A stretch of DNA of 64,000 nucleotides from a candidate division TM6 bacterium GW2011_GWF2_32_72 (GCA_000989525.1 LBON01000001.1:62001-126000); one strand, 5' to 3'. Positions 26,343-35,759 are shown, counted from the first letter of the stretch. The notes: generated by a model not told the origin, from the sequence alone. Made by a program: numbers and translations.

Positions 26343-28175
26343 ATGTTAATTAAAATTATAAGAAATTCAGTGCTTGTTTTTATTGTTGGTTGTAGTCCTT
26401 TGTTTGGATTTACGGAGGATAATTCAGGCTTGGTGCAAACGGAATTTTTCAGGGCAAAATCTTGCAATGGTTTAAAGAATAAAGAGAATTTGGGTTATAG
26501 CTTAGTAGACAAACAAGTTTCTAGGCGGGATTATTTAGGTAATAAGAAGTTAACTTTGGGGGAGAGCCAAAAGTTGATTTTTGATTTATTGAAAAAAAAT
26601 AATTCTAGCTCTTTAGATGCTGAGGCGTTAAACGATTCAGGTGTTTTTTTCAATTCAACAAATCAAGGCTCCGGCTTTATTAAAGCCTTAGATTGTATGT
26701 CTAAATTAGGGTTCATTTGCTTAGCAAATAAATTAGCAGAGCCTATATCTGATATTAAAAAATTAAAGATGAGACAACTTTTTGTAAAGGCACTTGTTGA
26801 AAACGAAGTTCTGTTTAATTCTTTGAATGAGAATCTTGTTTTAGCAGCAGCAAATGAGCAAGGAATAATTGAACTTTGGTCGGCTGTTGACCCTATAAAA
26901 AATAGACTTTTACGCAATGAATACTTTGGTAAACGTTTTTCTGGCGCAAATAGTAGTTCTATGGCTATGGAGTTAAAATTCAGACTTAAACATCTTAAGG
27001 CTCCATTGATTGCAGGATCTCCATGGATTGTTGGTATAATTGCAGGTTTAGCCGCAAAAAAGATTTTACCTTCTGAGCAGGGTATTTTTTTGAAGTTGTT
27101 TTTTGGTAAAGATTTAACAACTATTAAAGGCTCTAGTGAGTATGTTTCAGAATATATGGTTACAGGGTGGCCTAAAGAGGTTAAAGATTTAAAGAATTTA
27201 AATATTTTGAATGCTATTCCGCACATTATGGAAAAAGGAACTCGTGTTGGGGTTGTTGCGGCTTGGGCTTGGCTAACTTTGAGTAGCCTAAATTCTGATA
27301 AAAAACGAATGGATGCAGTTGTTGCGGCTCAGGAACAAATGATAGAGTTAGCAAGGTTTACAGAAGCTGCAAAAGGTTTAGCAAAGACTATAGAAGAAGT
27401 GAGTTTGATTGAAGCCTTTGATGGTTTTGATTCCTCGTTTATAAAAAAATATTCAGAAATTACAGTAGAGCTTAAAGAATTATTAGAAGAGCTGGGAAGT
27501 CTTACTTTCAAGGGCTGGGCTTCTTATTTCTCAAGAGCCGGTAAAGTCTTGGTTGTTTATAAAAAAGCAATGGTTTTACGAGATCAATTGATTCCTATGA
27601 TGGAATTTGTAGGTGAAGTTGATACCTGTGTTGCTGTTGTAAAGATGATTAAAAAACATCAAAACAGCGAAAGACAGTTTACATTTGTTGATGTGAATCA
27701 AGCGCCAACTCCATTTATGAGTTTTTCAAATTGTTGGAATCCATTTGATAAAGATGATAAATCTTTGTCTTCTGCTCAGTTGGGTGGTGATTCAGTATGT
27801 GGTCAGGCAAGATCCTCTGGTTCTGAAGCAAGTATAAACTGCACGGCTGTTACTCGCGCATTGATGTTGGCTCAAAGTTATGGTGTTGCGCCGGCAAGCA
27901 GTTTTGCCTTTACTCCATTTACAAGAATTATTCCATCCTTGCATTTGAATACTGTTGGCATGTCAGCAGAAGTTGCAGAACAAAAACGCGTTGAGAAGAT
28001 CAATAAAAAAGCTTTTGAAAATAGCACAGGTTTTACATTTATAGGGTCTGATAACTTTAGTGATAATGTAGGTTACGATTTGGCTCAAGCTAATTTAAAT
28101 AGCTTGAAGTCTGTTTTGAGCAATAGACAAACAAACATTTGTTTATTGTCATCAAAGCATGCTTTAAATTTTTAA
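26343..28175 (+). CDS. Exported MutS-like paralogue with degenerate ATP site
   Basis: 610 residues, paralogous to the gene before it over most of its length: matching blocks are MRQLFVKALVENEVLFNSL (RRQNFLKVLVEDKELFNTL upstream), KVLVVYKKA (RVLVAYKKA) and LAQSYGVAPA (LAQSYGIAPA). The Walker A site has become GQARSSGSEAS (from residue 487), with the catalytic Lys lost. The Walker B acidic pair and the ATHY motif are also gone, and the end is truncated. It keeps a signal-peptide-like start with a lipobox-like IVGC (Cys17) and hydrophobic segments near 215-235 and 300. It may be a structural partner of the active protein. AAGGAA precedes the ATG. Confidence 0.82.
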   Translation: MLIKIIRNSVLVFIVGCSPLFGFTEDNSGLVQTEFFRAKSCNGLKNKENLGYSLVDKQVSRRDYLGNKKLTLGESQKLIFDLLKKNNSSSLDAEALNDSGVFFNSTNQGSGFIKALDCMSKLGFICLANKLAEPISDIKKLKMRQLFVKALVENEVLFNSLNENLVLAAANEQGIIELWSAVDPIKNRLLRNEYFGKRFSGANSSSMAMELKFRLKHLKAPLIAGSPWIVGIIAGLAAKKILPSEQGIFLKLFFGKDLTTIKGSSEYVSEYMVTGWPKEVKDLKNLNILNAIPHIMEKGTRVGVVAAWAWLTLSSLNSDKKRMDAVVAAQEQMIELARFTEAAKGLAKTIEEVSLIEAFDGFDSSFIKKYSEITVELKELLEELGSLTFKGWASYFSRAGKVLVVYKKAMVLRDQLIPMMEFVGEVDTCVAVVKMIKKHQNSERQFTFVDVNQAPTPFMSFSNCWNPFDKDDKSLSSAQLGGDSVCGQARSSGSEASINCTAVTRALMLAQSYGVAPASSFAFTPFTRIIPSLHLNTVGMSAEVAEQKRVEKINKKAFENSTGFTFIGSDNFSDNVGYDLAQANLNSLKSVLSNRQTNICLLSSKHALNF

Positions 28176-28198
28176 ATCTTTATTAAATTTACAGTTTT

Positions 28199-28227
28199 AA
28201 AAGAGCGGCCTACGAGCCGCTCTTTTT
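28199..28227 (+). terminator. Terminator after the MutS-like pair
   Basis: The 9-bp arms AAGAGCGGC and GCCGCTCTT with a 6-base loop are followed by T6. It ends the two-gene unit. Confidence 0.9.
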
Positions 28228-28316
28228 TATGTTCAAAATCCAATTTACGAATTGATTAAAAGTATTTATATTGGGTACTTATCTTTTTTTTAATCAAAGC
28301 GTTTCTAGGAGTAAAA

Positions 28317-29525
28317 ATGGTATCTAAGTTGAAGTTATTAGCGTGTTTATTTGGATTTTCTCTTTTGGGTTGGATTGGTTGGAATAGATATAATTATTTT
28401 TTCGATGCATCCGGTACAACTTTAGCCCTTGTTGGAATTGAAAATGGAATGTATTACTCCGGAGAAGTTGACTGTAAGTTGAATGGTCAACATAGTTTTA
28501 AGGTTTACGCTGTATCTGTTTTTCTTGATGATCATCAATTAATTAAAAATTTTAGAATAGGCTCTCGTGAATTTGAACATTCAATTCCTGTTGATACAAG
28601 AACCTTGGAAGATGGTAGGCATATTTTAAAAGTAGAAGCTATCGCAGGGACATCTCAAGGAACAAAAACTTTTTTAGAAAGAGAATTTTTTGTTGACAAT
28701 CAACCAATTCAGGCCGCTTTTGTGAATGTAAATGGAGAAAGTTGTGTAAATCAAGGAAAAACTTTACACATTAAATTTAGGGTTAATAAACCTGTTGATA
28801 GTGCTATTGTTTCTGCTCTTTCGCAAGAATTTGTTGCGGTACCGGAATCAAAAAATTCTTTAATTTATGAAAGTTTTGTTCCCGTTGCTTGCGAAGAAGA
28901 GCCAAAAGATGATGTTTTGAAAATTTCAATTAAAGAAAAAACTGGTGGCGTTTGTAGTTTAGAAAGTAATCTTAAAGTAGTTCAATCTCAATTTAAGCGT
29001 CAGCAAATTAATGTTAGCGCTCAAAAAATGGATGAAGAAGCCAAGGTTGCTGCAGATAATGAAAGGCTTGAATCACTTTTAGCCGAAGCATTAAAAAATT
29101 CTCCAAAAGAAAAATTATGGAGTGGTTCATTCTGTACTCCGCTAGAAATCAAAAATGTTTACACAGATTTTGGTACAATTCGAACAACTCAATTAAAAGG
29201 TCGTTACTCACATAAGGGCTTAGATGTGGCAGATATGCCTAAATCTGCCGTTTGGGCAACGCAACATGGCAAAGTAATCGTTAAGGATAGATTTGTATTT
29301 TCTGGTAATACAGTTGTTTTGGATCATGGATGTGGTGTGTTTTCATTGTTCTTCCATTTAGAAGATATGAACAATAAAATTGAAGTGGGTCAATTGGTTA
29401 AACAGGGAACACCATTGGGAACAACTGGAATGACCGGTTATGCAACTGGATATCATTTACATTGGGAAATGCGCGTGAATAATATTTCTGTTGACCCAAG
29501 ACAATGGGTTGATACAAAGTTTTAA
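28317..29525 (+). CDS. M23 family (LytM-type) metallopeptidase
   Basis: 402 residues: an N-terminal membrane anchor (about 5-20), two Ig-like beta domains (about 35-215; LEDGRHILKVEAIA is typical), a helical linker, then a C-terminal M23 domain (about 275-400). The zinc site is complete: His and Asp in HKGLD, and HLHWEM for the other His pair. These enzymes cut peptidoglycan cross-links or, when inactive, activate amidases; the intact ligands suggest real activity in the periplasm. AGGAG precedes the ATG, and a terminator follows. Confidence 0.92.
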   Translation: MVSKLKLLACLFGFSLLGWIGWNRYNYFFDASGTTLALVGIENGMYYSGEVDCKLNGQHSFKVYAVSVFLDDHQLIKNFRIGSREFEHSIPVDTRTLEDGRHILKVEAIAGTSQGTKTFLEREFFVDNQPIQAAFVNVNGESCVNQGKTLHIKFRVNKPVDSAIVSALSQEFVAVPESKNSLIYESFVPVACEEEPKDDVLKISIKEKTGGVCSLESNLKVVQSQFKRQQINVSAQKMDEEAKVAADNERLESLLAEALKNSPKEKLWSGSFCTPLEIKNVYTDFGTIRTTQLKGRYSHKGLDVADMPKSAVWATQHGKVIVKDRFVFSGNTVVLDHGCGVFSLFFHLEDMNNKIEVGQLVKQGTPLGTTGMTGYATGYHLHWEMRVNNISVDPRQWVDTKF

Positions 29526-29543
29526 TTTAATATTTATGGCTTT

Positions 29544-29580
29544 AAAAAAGCGCTTGCAAGACCGCAGGCGCTTTTTTTAT
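29544..29580 (+). terminator. Terminator after the M23 peptidase gene
   Basis: The arms AGCGCTTGC and GCAGGCGCT (one G-T pair) with a 6-base loop are flanked by A6 and T7. Confidence 0.88.
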
Positions 29581-29650
29581 TGTGTAAAATCTTTAAATTA
29601 ACGTTACATGTATGTAAAAATAGAATTGTGTGTTTAAAAAAGGAGTTTTT

Positions 29651-30262
29651 ATGAGACGAAATTTTTGGTTTAGTCAGGTGCATTTATTTTTATTATCATT
29701 AAAATCTTGGCAGCGGTATGTATTTACCATTAGTTGTTTAGTTGCAATTATTTTTTCTTGGGCTTATTTATTTTATCAACCATTAGTGTTTGAAATTAAT
29801 GTTTTGGAATCGAAAATAAATTCGGTATCAAAACGAAGTGAACTTTTTGATAAGTTGATACTTAAAAATCAGGAACTTTCTGATTCTATATTTTCGTCTA
29901 AAAAATCTTTAGAAAGAAAATATTTTGAGGATAAAGATAAGATAGTGCCATTTGTACTGAAGAAACTTGAAAATTCAAGATTGAATTTAAACAGTTACAA
30001 TTTTATTTGTGAAAAAAATAAAGAAAATAAAAAATCAATTTTATTGGGTTTAAAGTTTTCTGGTCATATGTTTGAAGCGTTACAGTTTTTTGAATCTTTA
30101 AAAATAAAAAATGTTTTTTTTAGGTTTAAAAAAATTGATTTAATTAATTCAGAAAATAAAAAATTAGAACAATCTAATTTGCAATTTGATTCTTTATTAA
30201 AAGTTACGTGGTTTGAAAATATTGCGAAAAAAACCCTTCAACTTGAAAAGCTGAAGGGTTAG
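29651..30262 (+). CDS. PilO-like single-pass membrane protein
   Basis: 203 residues: a basic N-terminus, one membrane helix (about 25-44), a coiled coil (about 48-90), and a compact alpha/beta domain (ILLGLKFSGHMFEALQFFESLK is the PilO-like strand-helix unit). This plan matches PilO/GspM proteins, so it may be an extra or alternative platform subunit of the secretion machine, but it stands alone. A GTG reading from 29630 exists; AGGAG at 29640-29644 fits the ATG at 29651 better. The last ~40 bases also form the minus-strand terminator of cysS. Confidence 0.6.
   Translation: MRRNFWFSQVHLFLLSLKSWQRYVFTISCLVAIIFSWAYLFYQPLVFEINVLESKINSVSKRSELFDKLILKNQELSDSIFSSKKSLERKYFEDKDKIVPFVLKKLENSRLNLNSYNFICEKNKENKKSILLGLKFSGHMFEALQFFESLKIKNVFFRFKKIDLINSENKKLEQSNLQFDSLLKVTWFENIAKKTLQLEKLKG
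30224..30260 (-). terminator. Minus-strand terminator inside the end of the pilO-like gene
   Basis: On the minus strand, AACCCTTCAGCTT pairs with AAGTTGAAGGGTT (one mismatch) and is followed by seven T. It would end cysS transcripts. The plus strand has no T run after the stem, so the hairpin points one way only. Confidence 0.75.
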
Positions 30263-30268
30263 GGGGGT

Positions 30269-30290
30269 GAACAATACTTTAGTATTGTTC
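30269..30290. repeat. Perfect 10-bp inverted repeat
   Basis: GAACAATACT-TT-AGTATTGTTC, between the pilO-like gene and cysS, which converge. It could be a weak hairpin for either gene or a protein site; no T run follows it. Confidence 0.6.
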
Positions 30291-30374
30291 GTTTAGGGAC
30301 TTTTGAATTTCAATAATTTTAGATTAAACAGCAAGGTATCAACATCTTCTTTTTCTGTCAAGCAGTATGTGCGC

Positions 30375-31712
30375 CTACCGTTTGATTTTGTTGTCCTGTA
30401 AGGCTATTCCAAGGGCTGCTAGTTTGTCTCGTATAGCATCGGCTGTTTTCCAATCTTTATTTTTTCTAGCGTCTTCTCTTTGTTTTATTAACTCCTGAAT
30501 TTCTGGAGTGATTTTGATTTCTTCTTCAATAATTGGTTCAAGTGTTAATCCTAAGACATCGTGTAAAAAATTAAACACAGCACAATTTTCTGTTGTATTG
30601 TTTTTTATTTCATCAATGTTTTCAAAAATGATTCCCCACATTCCAGGTGTGTTGAGATCATTTTCGAGTTGATCTTCAAGCAAGGATATGATTTTAGAAT
30701 TTTTAGTTTCTGCCCCTTGGCATTGTTGCTTGGAATTTTCAAATAGTTTGCACAATCGTTTATATGTTTTTTGTGCAACTTCAAGATCTTCGAAGGAAAA
30801 ATCTAAGGGTGCTTTATATTGATGTTGCAAGAAATAGAATCGCAACACCATGGGATCAAATTTTTTGAAGATCTCTTGTAATGTGAAAAAGTTTCCAAGG
30901 GATTTTGACATTTTTTCTTTATTGATTTGTACAAATGCATTATGAACCCAATGATTAGCAAACGTTTTTTGGGTGAGGCTTTCTGTTTGCGCGATTTCAT
31001 TTTCATGATGTGGAAATATTAAATCCATTCCTCCGCCATGAATATCGATTGTGTCGCCTAAGAATTTTTTTGCCATTGCAGAACATTCAATGTGCCAACC
31101 AGGTCTGCCATAGCCCCAAGGACTTTTCCAGAAAGATCCTTCTGGTTCTCCTTTCCAAAGTGCAAAATCTAGAGGATTTCTTTTTTCTTCTAGAATTTCA
31201 ACTCGGGCGCCAGCTTGAAGATCTTCAAGATTTCTTTTGGAAAGTTTTCCGTATTCTGGAAAACTGGAAATATCAAAATAAACACTGTTTCCGGCAACAT
31301 ATGCTTTGCCTTTTTTTATTAATCCTTGAACAAAATCAATAATTTCTGAAATTGTTTCAGTCACTTTTGGTTGATGTTGTGGTTCTTCGCAATTTAGAGC
31401 TCTTACATCTTTTTTAAATTCATTAATAAAGCGTTCAGAAATTTTTGAGAAATCACTTTCTTTGCCAAATTCCGCGACTGCCTTATTAATCGTTTTATCG
31501 TCAACATCTGTAAAGTTCCTGACATAAGTTACTTGATATCCTTGGTATTTTAGAAATCTGTTTAAGAGATCAAAGGTAACGTAGCATCGGCCATGTCCAA
31601 GGTGTGCAAAATCATAAGGCGTTACTCCGCAAACGTAGAGTTTGACTTTGTTTGGTTCTATTGATTTGAATTCTTCTTTTTTGCCCGTTAACGTGTTAGA
31701 AATTTTTAACAT
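30375..31712 (-). CDS. cysS: Cysteine--tRNA ligase
   Basis: Class I synthetase charging tRNA-Cys. 445 residues. Zinc ligand Cys28 in YVCGVTPYD, the HIGH motif as HLGH (37-40), the second zinc Cys in GWHIECSAMA, DIHGGGMDLIFPHHENE, and the KMSKS loop at about 269-273 are all present. The DALR helical domain follows and the C-terminal anticodon-contact tail ends normally. It is monocistronic, convergent with the pilO-like gene and divergent from bamA. A TATAAT hexamer lies about 50 bases before the start (plus-strand 31757-31762). Confidence 0.97.
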   Translation of the reverse strand: MLKISNTLTGKKEEFKSIEPNKVKLYVCGVTPYDFAHLGHGRCYVTFDLLNRFLKYQGYQVTYVRNFTDVDDKTINKAVAEFGKESDFSKISERFINEFKKDVRALNCEEPQHQPKVTETISEIIDFVQGLIKKGKAYVAGNSVYFDISSFPEYGKLSKRNLEDLQAGARVEILEEKRNPLDFALWKGEPEGSFWKSPWGYGRPGWHIECSAMAKKFLGDTIDIHGGGMDLIFPHHENEIAQTESLTQKTFANHWVHNAFVQINKEKMSKSLGNFFTLQEIFKKFDPMVLRFYFLQHQYKAPLDFSFEDLEVAQKTYKRLCKLFENSKQQCQGAETKNSKIISLLEDQLENDLNTPGMWGIIFENIDEIKNNTTENCAVFNFLHDVLGLTLEPIIEEEIKITPEIQELIKQREDARKNKDWKTADAIRDKLAALGIALQDNKIKR

Positions 31713-31875
31713 GTTAAAATCCTTTATTTATTAGGCTTTTTTTGAAATTATCGTACATTATATCATCAATATGATTTTAAAAAAAATCTTCTTTTCTGGA
31801 GAAATTTTCTAAAAATAGTATCCTGTTCATTTACTTTGCTTATATCCTTATGGGAAGCGTTTTTAGGAGCAGTAA

Positions 31876-34572
31876 ATGAAATTGATAAAAAATTATATTT
31901 GTATAAGTATTTTGTTTATAGGGTCTCAACTTTTTGCTGAAGAAAAAAAGACTGAAAAATTTGATGTGGTTGAAATTCCACAAGATTCTTTAATTGATAA
32001 TTCTAGTTCGAAAAAGGATTTATCTGTTAATGCCGATAAAAAAATTAACTTGAACGATATACAATCGAATGGTATCGATGAAAAATCTACGTCTTTAGAA
32101 TCTCAGGAAGAAGAAAATCTGGATGATGTTAATCCGTTTGATTCAGAAGAGACCTTGTCTGATGGTTCAGGTGATCAAAGTGCGTCTGAGCCTGAAGATG
32201 AAGTTTTAAATCCCAAGATTGAAAAAATAACGATTATTGGCAACGTGTATGTAACAACAGACGCTATTCTAAATAAAGTTCCATTTTTGGTGGGTGAAGA
32301 TTTTGAAATTCAAAAAACCGATAAAATAATTAAAAATCTTTTTGGAACAGGGTACTTTAAACAAGTCCAAATTGCTTTGCGTGAGTTAGGAAAGAAAGGC
32401 CTTGAACTTATAATTTTGGTTGATGAAAAAGAACAAGTTTCAGAAGTTAAATTTGAAGGCAATAAGGCTGTTGGAGCAGATGAGCTTAAGAAAAAAATTG
32501 ATGTTTCAAAAATTCCAGCAGTTGATAATTTAGAGCTAAAAAAATACGCTCAAATGATTAAAGAAATTTATATAAAAAGAGATTATCATCTTACAAACGT
32601 TACCCCTGAATTAAGAAAAGAAAATGGTAAAACTGTTGCTGTATTTAAAATTGAAGAAGGCACTAAATCTTTAGTTAAAAGAATTTTCTTTAAAGGGAAT
32701 AAGACATTTACGGAAAAAGAACTTCGTAAAAAACTCTTTACAAGAGAAGATTGGTTGTTTGGATTTATAGATAAAGGTGGCAGTTATCAACCAGATATGA
32801 TTGAAGGTGACAGACATGTCATTGAAACTTTTTATCAAAGTAATGGTTTTATGACGGCTAAAATTGCTGATGTAAATGTTGTGATGGATCCAAAAACACA
32901 ACAATATAATATTACTTATGTTGTTTCTGAAGGTGAGCGATATAAAATATCATCTGTATCTGTTCCTGGAAATAATGTTTTCCCAGAACAATTTTTAATG
33001 AATTTCGTCAAAGTGCGTGCTGGTCAATATTATTCAAGAGAAGCTATTAGAGAATCAATAGAAGAGCTTAAAAAGCTTTGGGGGGCTCACGGTTATATTT
33101 ATGCTGATATTGATCCTTCAATTGAACCTGATCCTGAAACAAAAACTGTGGATATTGTATTTAATTCAGAGCTTGGGGACAAAGTTTTCTTAAATAGAAT
33201 TAATATTGTTGGTAATGAAAAGACTCGTGACAAAGTTATTCGTCGTCAGTTGATACTAGAAGAAGGTAGTTTGATTACAAGTCAACTTATGGATGTTTCA
33301 AAAAGTCGTGTGGAAGGTTTAGGATATTTTAATCAAAGAGATGGTGTTAATTGGAAAACGGTTCGAGTGGATGATAAAATAGCGGATTTAGATTTAATTG
33401 TTAAAGAACAGAAATCTGGCAAACTTGGTGCAGAAATTGGTTTTGGAGGTGTTCCTGATGAACCTGGCAAAGGTAAAACTAGCTCCAAAGCTTCACCTAT
33501 TGACGGCGTAAAAGCTAAGGCCTTTTGTTCTGATTCCAATTGGCTAGGCCTTGGCCTGGATGTTAAAGGTTCTGTTGAATGGGCAAGGCATGAATATGGT
33601 GCATTCTTTAATCTTTTAGATCCATATCTTTTTGATAAACCAATTACGGGTGGTATTGAATTGTTTGCCCGTCATGTTGATTATATGGATATGAAAAAAA
33701 TTCAAGGTGGAGAAGTTAAAGAATGGACAGTTGGTGGTTATGGGACATTGGGTTATATGTTGCGAATGTGGGGCGGCACAAATTTAATTGGTCGCGCAGG
33801 TATGGAAAGTATTAAATACAATCCAAAACCAAGGGTAAAATTAGATAGAGAGGATTGGCCTTACGCCCCATTGTATGAGCGAATTATTTATAAAAATTAT
33901 CAGGCAGGTGAATACGTTTCGTTTTTGGGAATCATGTCTCAAGATTTTAGAAATCACCCTATGCATCCAAGTACTGGATATAGATGGGAGTTTGTTTCTA
34001 AACTTGGTATTCCTAGTTTGGGTAGTAAATTTGGTTTCTTGAAAGTAGAAGCTGATGTTGCATGGTATACGCCATTAATTGGATCGTATGATTTAATTTT
34101 GTGTTTACATGCTCATGGTGGTTCCATTTGGCAGATGCATAATAAAAATATTCCGTTTAAAGAATTATTCCATACAGGTGGTCCAAGTAATATTAGAGGT
34201 TTCTTGTTTGGGGAGATTGGTCCAACATTATTAGGTGATTCAATTGGGGCAAAAAAACAATTTTATTGGAATGCTCAATTGATTTTCCCAATAATGCCTG
34301 ATTTTTCTATGAAGGGATATGTTTTTTACGATGGTGGTGCAGGATGGGACGCTATAGATTCAAGAGAAATTACAGATTATTTAGCATTTCATAATTTAAA
34401 TAAACATGTATTTAGAAATGATCATTTTGATTATAGGCATACGGTTGGTGTTGGCATGAAGGTTACAAGGCCTCAACCATTTGAAATTAGCTGGGGTTAT
34501 AAAATTGACAGGCGCAAAAAGCTTGGTGAAACGCCATCAGAAGTTCATTTTAGTATGTACAGAGAGTTTTAA
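31876..34572 (+). CDS. bamA: Outer-membrane assembly factor BamA (Omp85)
   Basis: Core of the BAM complex, which inserts outer-membrane barrels. 898 residues: signal peptide (about 1-20), an acidic Asp/Glu/Ser linker (about 25-110) not found in standard BamA, five POTRA domains (about 115-480; for example KIEKITIIGNVYVTTDAI and VKRIFFKGNKTFTEKEL), then a C-terminal barrel with the conserved loop-6 motif IRGF in GGPSNIRGF and a terminal Phe. AGGAG precedes the ATG, and a strong terminator follows. No skp/ompH gene is adjacent. Confidence 0.96.
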   Translation: MKLIKNYICISILFIGSQLFAEEKKTEKFDVVEIPQDSLIDNSSSKKDLSVNADKKINLNDIQSNGIDEKSTSLESQEEENLDDVNPFDSEETLSDGSGDQSASEPEDEVLNPKIEKITIIGNVYVTTDAILNKVPFLVGEDFEIQKTDKIIKNLFGTGYFKQVQIALRELGKKGLELIILVDEKEQVSEVKFEGNKAVGADELKKKIDVSKIPAVDNLELKKYAQMIKEIYIKRDYHLTNVTPELRKENGKTVAVFKIEEGTKSLVKRIFFKGNKTFTEKELRKKLFTREDWLFGFIDKGGSYQPDMIEGDRHVIETFYQSNGFMTAKIADVNVVMDPKTQQYNITYVVSEGERYKISSVSVPGNNVFPEQFLMNFVKVRAGQYYSREAIRESIEELKKLWGAHGYIYADIDPSIEPDPETKTVDIVFNSELGDKVFLNRINIVGNEKTRDKVIRRQLILEEGSLITSQLMDVSKSRVEGLGYFNQRDGVNWKTVRVDDKIADLDLIVKEQKSGKLGAEIGFGGVPDEPGKGKTSSKASPIDGVKAKAFCSDSNWLGLGLDVKGSVEWARHEYGAFFNLLDPYLFDKPITGGIELFARHVDYMDMKKIQGGEVKEWTVGGYGTLGYMLRMWGGTNLIGRAGMESIKYNPKPRVKLDREDWPYAPLYERIIYKNYQAGEYVSFLGIMSQDFRNHPMHPSTGYRWEFVSKLGIPSLGSKFGFLKVEADVAWYTPLIGSYDLILCLHAHGGSIWQMHNKNIPFKELFHTGGPSNIRGFLFGEIGPTLLGDSIGAKKQFYWNAQLIFPIMPDFSMKGYVFYDGGAGWDAIDSREITDYLAFHNLNKHVFRNDHFDYRHTVGVGMKVTRPQPFEISWGYKIDRRKKLGETPSEVHFSMYREF

Positions 34573-34595
34573 TAGATTTAAGAATTTAAGATATG

Positions 34596-34628
34596 AAAAA
34601 AGCCCGCAATTTACAGCGGGCTTTTTTA
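34596..34628 (+). terminator. Terminator between bamA and the small membrane protein gene
   Basis: The arms AAAAAAGCCCGC and GCGGGCTTTTTT have an 8-base loop and a T run on both strands, so it can serve both converging genes. Confidence 0.9.
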
Positions 34629-34685
34629 TATGGACTTTTAACTTTTTACTTTGTTAATTCAGATTCTTTAGTTGATTTTAATTTT

Positions 34686-34985
34686 TCAAGATATTCTAAT
34701 TTTCTTTGAATTTTTTCTTCTTTTTCTGAACTGCCATTCAAGTAAGGCAAGTATGCCAATACCTGCGCCAGTTAAAGCACTCGCTAAAACTACTTTATAG
34801 AATGTTTGTTTGCCCATAAATACTTTATAAGCGCAGTATTCTAGGGCGCCAAGTGATGCACCATAAAAAGTTACTTTTACGGCTCCTCCAGCAAAACTCA
34901 TTGTTTTCTTTGCTTCTGAGCCAGCATTAATTGCACTTGTTGCAAATAGAGTTATTAATACACTTACTAAAATTAATTTTTTCAT
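34686..34985 (-). CDS. Small exported or membrane protein, C-terminal frame uncertain
   Basis: 99 residues as read: signal peptide (about 1-21), two hydrophobic helices (about 30-50 and 63-82), then a very basic end (FRKRRKNSKKIRIS). Removing one A from the A5 run near 34724-34728 would instead give FRKEEKIQRKLEYLEKLK and an end at 34646, a balanced amphipathic helix stopping just before the terminator. So the true C-terminus may be longer, with a frameshift, slippage or sequence error here. The plan matches the small proteins at 19508 and 20343. Function unknown. Confidence 0.6.
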   Translation of the reverse strand: MKKLILVSVLITLFATSAINAGSEAKKTMSFAGGAVKVTFYGASLGALEYCAYKVFMGKQTFYKVVLASALTGAGIGILALLEWQFRKRRKNSKKIRIS

Positions 34986-35051
34986 AAACTTCCTTATGTT
35001 TAAAATAAATAATTAGAATTAATTTAAAATAAATAAATAAATAAATCAACT

Positions 35052-35759
35052 TTAGCTTATGTCTCCAGCTACAAATTTTTTAAGTTTTGGAAATTTATTT
35101 TGATTTTCGTAAAATTCTTTTGAATTTGTTGTTTCTATAATTTGACCTTTTTCCATTAAATAAATTGTGCAGTTTAATTTTTCTAATAGTGTCGTGTCAT
35201 GAGTTGCGACTAAAACTATAAAATTATTTTTTGCAATATCTTGAATATTATGAGCCACGTTTGTTGTAAGCATAGGGTCTAGTGCTGAGGTTGGTTCATC
35301 TAGGCATATTACTTTTGGCTTCATGGCAATTGTTCGTGAAAGAGCAAGCCTTTGTTTTTGCCCTCCAGAAAGCCCTGAAGGGTATTCATTTATTTTTTCT
35401 TTAAGACCATATTTTTCTAAGAGGTTCATTGCTATTTTTACAGCTTCTTTGTGCCCTAATTTTAAAACTTTTTCTAAAGGAAAAGTAATGTTTTCGAGTA
35501 CCGTCATATGTTCGAATAGATTGAATAATTGAAAAACCATTCCAACAGAGTGACCAGATGTGCTCAGTTCTTTATTATCAAGTAAAATTTCACCAGAATC
35601 GATTTTGTCTAGTCCATTTAAAATGCGGATAACGGTTGATTTTCCAACGCCAGATTCACCAAGAAGAACTGCAATTTCTGATTCTTTTACTTCGAACGAG
35701 ATATTATTTAGGACTTGTTTGCCACCATATGATTTTGAGATATTTTTAATTTTTAACAT
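35052..35759 (-). CDS. Arginine/polar amino-acid ABC transporter, ATP-binding protein
   Basis: 235 residues of the GlnQ/ArtP/HisP class: Walker A GESGVGKST, Q-loop VFQLFNLFEHMTV, signature LSGGQKQRLALSR, Walker B VICLDEPTSALDP, and the H-loop VATHD. It powers the permease encoded just upstream, which it overlaps by 14 bases. Substrate assignment to arginine rests on the argR-led operon, not on this subunit. Confidence 0.92.
   Translation of the reverse strand: MLKIKNISKSYGGKQVLNNISFEVKESEIAVLLGESGVGKSTVIRILNGLDKIDSGEILLDNKELSTSGHSVGMVFQLFNLFEHMTVLENITFPLEKVLKLGHKEAVKIAMNLLEKYGLKEKINEYPSGLSGGQKQRLALSRTIAMKPKVICLDEPTSALDPMLTTNVAHNIQDIAKNNFIVLVATHDTTLLEKLNCTIYLMEKGQIIETTNSKEFYENQNKFPKLKKFVAGDIS

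Noticed and set aside
29630-29650. GTG start for the PilO-like protein
   Set aside because: AGGAG at 29640-29644 lies inside that extension and is correctly spaced for the ATG at 29651.
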